Of a stretch of DNA of 64,000 bases, positions 62,002 through 64,000 are shown piece after piece. This DNA is from Candidatus Poribacteria bacterium. GTDB lineage: Bacteria; Poribacteria; WGA-4E; WGA-3G. The first letter of the stretch is position 1. The number at the start of each line of letters is the position of its first letter. The stretch is from contig JAPPBX010000081.1 in NCBI GenBank assembly GCA_026702755.1, positions 1 to 64,000 of the forward strand, in the 5' to 3' direction. A program made the position numbers and the translations under genes. The notes beneath the pieces are model-generated. The model saw only the letters and a list, made by a program, of their open reading frames with translations. It was not told the origin of the DNA and searched no databases.

Positions 62002-63177
62002 TTACCCGAACAGTGCTCGTCGGATCTGACGCACCGCCTGACGAATCCGATCCTCGTTCTCTACGAGCGCAATACGGATATAGCCTTCGCCGTTATGTCC
62101 GAATCCGGCACCGGGAGAAACACAGACCTCTGCTTCGTTCAGGAGTTTCATCGAAAAGTCCAGAGAATTCAGATGCCGCCACGCTTCCGGAATAGGTGCC
62201 CAAACAAACATAGAAGCCTGCGGTTTCGGGACCTTCCATCCAATCCGGTTTAGACTGTCAACAAGTACATCGCGGCGTTTCTGATAGACAGCAGCGTTTT
62301 CCATCACCATGTCTTCTGGCGTGCGCAGTGCCATGATTGCAGCAACCTGAATCGGTGCAAAAATCCCGTAATCGTAGTAGCCTTTAATCCGAGCGAGTGC
62401 CTCGATAATCTCCCGATTTCCAGCGGCAAATCCGCAGCGCCATCCCGCCATATTGTAGGATTTGGACAGCGAGATAAATTCAACACCTACATCCTTCGCG
62501 CCCTTTGCTTGTAAAAGACTCGGTGCTTTGTAGCCATCGAAAACGATGTCGGCGTAAGCCAAATCGTGGATAACAACGATCTCTTGGCGTTTCGCGAACG
62601 CAACGATCTCCTCAAAGAACCCAAGATCAACGACAGCCCCTGTGGGATTATGTGGGAAACTTAAGATTAACACTTTGGGTCTCGGCCAAATATCACGCGT
62701 GATTTCGGTCAGTGAGGGGATGAAATCGTTCTCTTCTGTCAAGGGTATGCTCACAACGCTTCCACCCGCAAGCACAATACTGTACATGTGGATTGGAAAG
62801 GTCGGATTCGGCACCATCGCCAAGTCTCCGTTATCAATCAAGGCTAAAGCGAGGTGTCCAAGTCCCTCTTTGGTGCCGATGACGGCGAGGGTTTCTTCAT
62901 TCGGATCGATGTCAACCCCGAACCGGCGTTCATAATGCCAACTGACTTCCCGCCGTAGGTTGTAGATGCCGCGCGAAGCAGAATAACGGTGATTCCGAAG
63001 TTCCTGTGCCGCTTCCGTTAGTTTATCAATAATCGGTTGTGGGGTCGCTTGATTCGGATTCCCCATTCCCAGATCAATAATATCTATCCCTTGCTGTCGG
63101 CGTTCATGTGTTATCTGTTTGAGCTTACCGAACATGTATGGCGGAAGCCGATTTAAGCGTTTTGAAAATATATTCAT
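62002..63177 (-). CDS. Class I/II aminotransferase (AlaC/LL-DAP aminotransferase-like)
   Basis: A 391-residue pyridoxal-phosphate enzyme. RLPPYMFGKLKQITHERRQQGIDIIDLGMGNPNQATP opens the protein; LSFPHNPTGAVVD contains the Asn and the PLP lysine lies in SLSKSYNMAGWRCGFAAGN. GYIRIALVENEDRI gives the substrate-binding arginine. The pattern fits the AlaC-type alanine or LL-diaminopimelate aminotransferase group; which of the two cannot be settled here. Ends 30 bases before the fic operator array. Confidence 0.9.
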   Translation of the reverse strand: MNIFSKRLNRLPPYMFGKLKQITHERRQQGIDIIDLGMGNPNQATPQPIIDKLTEAAQELRNHRYSASRGIYNLRREVSWHYERRFGVDIDPNEETLAVIGTKEGLGHLALALIDNGDLAMVPNPTFPIHMYSIVLAGGSVVSIPLTEENDFIPSLTEITRDIWPRPKVLILSFPHNPTGAVVDLGFFEEIVAFAKRQEIVVIHDLAYADIVFDGYKAPSLLQAKGAKDVGVEFISLSKSYNMAGWRCGFAAGNREIIEALARIKGYYDYGIFAPIQVAAIMALRTPEDMVMENAAVYQKRRDVLVDSLNRIGWKVPKPQASMFVWAPIPEAWRHLNSLDFSMKLLNEAEVCVSPGAGFGHNGEGYIRIALVENEDRIRQAVRQIRRALFG

Positions 63178-63211
63178 TTGTTCCGAAACCTTTATTTTTT
63201 TACATCTGTAC

Positions 63212-63352
63212 AGGACTTACACACAAAACAGATATTGAAGGATGGAAGGGTGGAAGGAGAGGGAAGATAGGGGGTTTCCGCACGTTTCCACCCATCCAAT
63301 CTTCCAGTCTTCCAATCCCGCAAGCAAAATAAGGGGATTTTGCGTAAGTCCT
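63212..63352. mobile_element. Possible MITE-like element
   Basis: Ends are imperfect inverted repeats, AGGACTTACACACAAAA (63212) and TTTTGCGTAAGTCCT (63338-63352). The inside has GGAAGG/CCTTCC-type arms (63239-63265 and 63290-63320) and no gene. GCGTAAGYCCTAT also occurs at about 52269. No flanking target duplication was confirmed. Confidence 0.45.
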
Positions 63353-63383
63353 ATCTGTATTAGCAAATTTACTTTCCTATGTT

Positions 63384-64000
63384 CTATCTACCGTGCTCCC
63401 AATATGCCCGTAACCGCTCCCCCCAATTTGATATGACGCGTTTCGGGCTTGGATGCACAATTTGCTGGCGATGGAGTTGAGCCTCTTGAGCGAGTAGTTT
63501 ATCTCGGCACGTGTTCACGACCTCGCTATAGGCTGCGTCTTCTGCAAGGTTTTTTGTCTCACCCGGGTCATCATGTCGATCAAATAGCTGCGAAAGCCCA
63601 AGTTGTTCGGCATCCGGTCCGGGTGGTGAGAAATCCTCCACCGCTTTCGGTCTGTATTCTGTAACGTATTTATACTCCTTAGTAACGATTGCCCGTCCCC
63701 AATAGTTACTCTCTATGTAAGCGCAATCCCGCCAAGGGACATCTTTCGCTTGAGCAAGTGGACGAACACTCACGCCTTGTATCCCTTCGGGTACGTCAAT
63801 ACCGGCGTAATCACAGACGGTCGGGAATAGGTCTACACCAGAGACGAAATGCCCTTCATCAAACCGATCTTTCTCTATAGAAATCCCATCCCCCAAACAC
63901 GCCACGATGAATGGCACTCTCACACTCTCCTCGTAGAGCGTGAACTTCTGGAACATCTGGTGACTTCCACACGCTTCGCCGTGGTCCGCGCTAAAAATGA
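63384..64000 (-). CDS. Sulfatase, C-terminal part (cut by window edge)
   Basis: The frame is open to the window end; its visible part starts IFSADHGEACGSHQM and continues FQKFTLYEESVRVPFIV, VSGVDLFPTVCDYAGIDVPEGIQGVSVRPL, a typical sulfatase C-terminal half. SADHGE and the following H are part of the metal/sulfate site. The N-terminal catalytic Cys/Ser motif is beyond the edge. An internal ATG at 63956 is not the real start. Sulfatases of this type hydrolyse sulfate esters on polysaccharides or other compounds. Downstream is a MITE-like element. Confidence 0.9.
   Translation of the reverse strand, partial: IFSADHGEACGSHQMFQKFTLYEESVRVPFIVACLGDGISIEKDRFDEGHFVSGVDLFPTVCDYAGIDVPEGIQGVSVRPLAQAKDVPWRDCAYIESNYWGRAIVTKEYKYVTEYRPKAVEDFSPPGPDAEQLGLSQLFDRHDDPGETKNLAEDAAYSEVVNTCRDKLLAQEAQLHRQQIVHPSPKRVISNWGERLRAYWEHGR

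Overview
The window looks like a bacterial chromosome segment, most plausibly from a Candidatus Poribacteria-like or related uncultured lineage. This taxonomic guess is inference. It rests on four non-adjacent phytanoyl-CoA-dioxygenase-family genes, a sulfatase and an FGE-fold protein, LamG/cytochrome-c/LRR/cohesin/dockerin surface proteins ending in a FlgD-like tail (NYPNPFNPETWIPYQL), Uma2 and Rpn-type nucleases, and several families of short interspersed repeats. TonB-dependent uptake and lipoprotein signals indicate two membranes. The genes are intact housekeeping and accessory genes; I see no rRNA, tRNA, phage or classical IS transposase.

Layout. 1-3.9 kb: a TPR-GreA/B-like-PIN protein followed by a DUF433/DUF5615 toxin-antitoxin pair. 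3.9-9.6 kb (minus strand): an ECF sigma factor fused to a membrane segment and a LolA-like domain, then a TonB-dependent receptor, a PhyH-type dioxygenase and a LamG protein. 9.8-12.6 kb: a second PhyH and an FGE-fold protein lacking the catalytic cysteines. 12.9-22.6 kb: a five-gene block with two circularly permuted ATP-grasp units, two alpha-E units and two transglutaminases, a predicted peptide amide-ligation and processing system, followed by a MazG-like gene. 23-29.3 kb (minus): uronate isomerase-like, Gfo/Idh/MocA oxidoreductase, Dam-like methylase, a small membrane protein, secG, tpiA, gap. 29.6-37.6 kb (plus): trmJ-like, AAA+PD-(D/E)XK ATPase, a membrane spermidine-synthase-like TPR protein, and aspS with a large insertion. 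37.8-44 kb: Uma2, a 1403-residue cytochrome/LRR/cohesin/dockerin protein, and an Rpn-type nuclease. 44-52.1 kb: SDF symporter, an AI-2E-type permease carrying a beta-propeller, der, a 2-hydroxyacid dehydrogenase, and a purine permease. 52.4-57.1 kb: an alpha-CTD-only protein and a probable conflict island (small protein, AlbA_2/HATPase regulator, DUF3696-type ATPase, PIN-like protein). 57.1-64 kb: two further PhyH genes around a branched-chain-type binding lipoprotein, a Fic protein behind a palindromic operator array, an aminotransferase, and the end of a sulfatase.

The most unusual material is (i) the duplicated ATP-grasp/alpha-E/transglutaminase block; (ii) a heptad repeat family (ATCAGTT-like units) that lies between genes and also inside them, giving nearly the same peptide to Der and the spermidine-synthase-like protein and the same C-terminal SSVIS to TpiA and an alpha-E protein; (iii) the Fic operator array with perfect GATATGTATA/TATACATATC dyads; (iv) domain insertions in AspRS and an AI-2E permease; (v) a cytochrome-LRR-cohesin-dockerin surface protein; and (vi) the ATPase/PIN-like pair in a possible defence island. 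All family assignments come from reading translated sequence; no database search was run.
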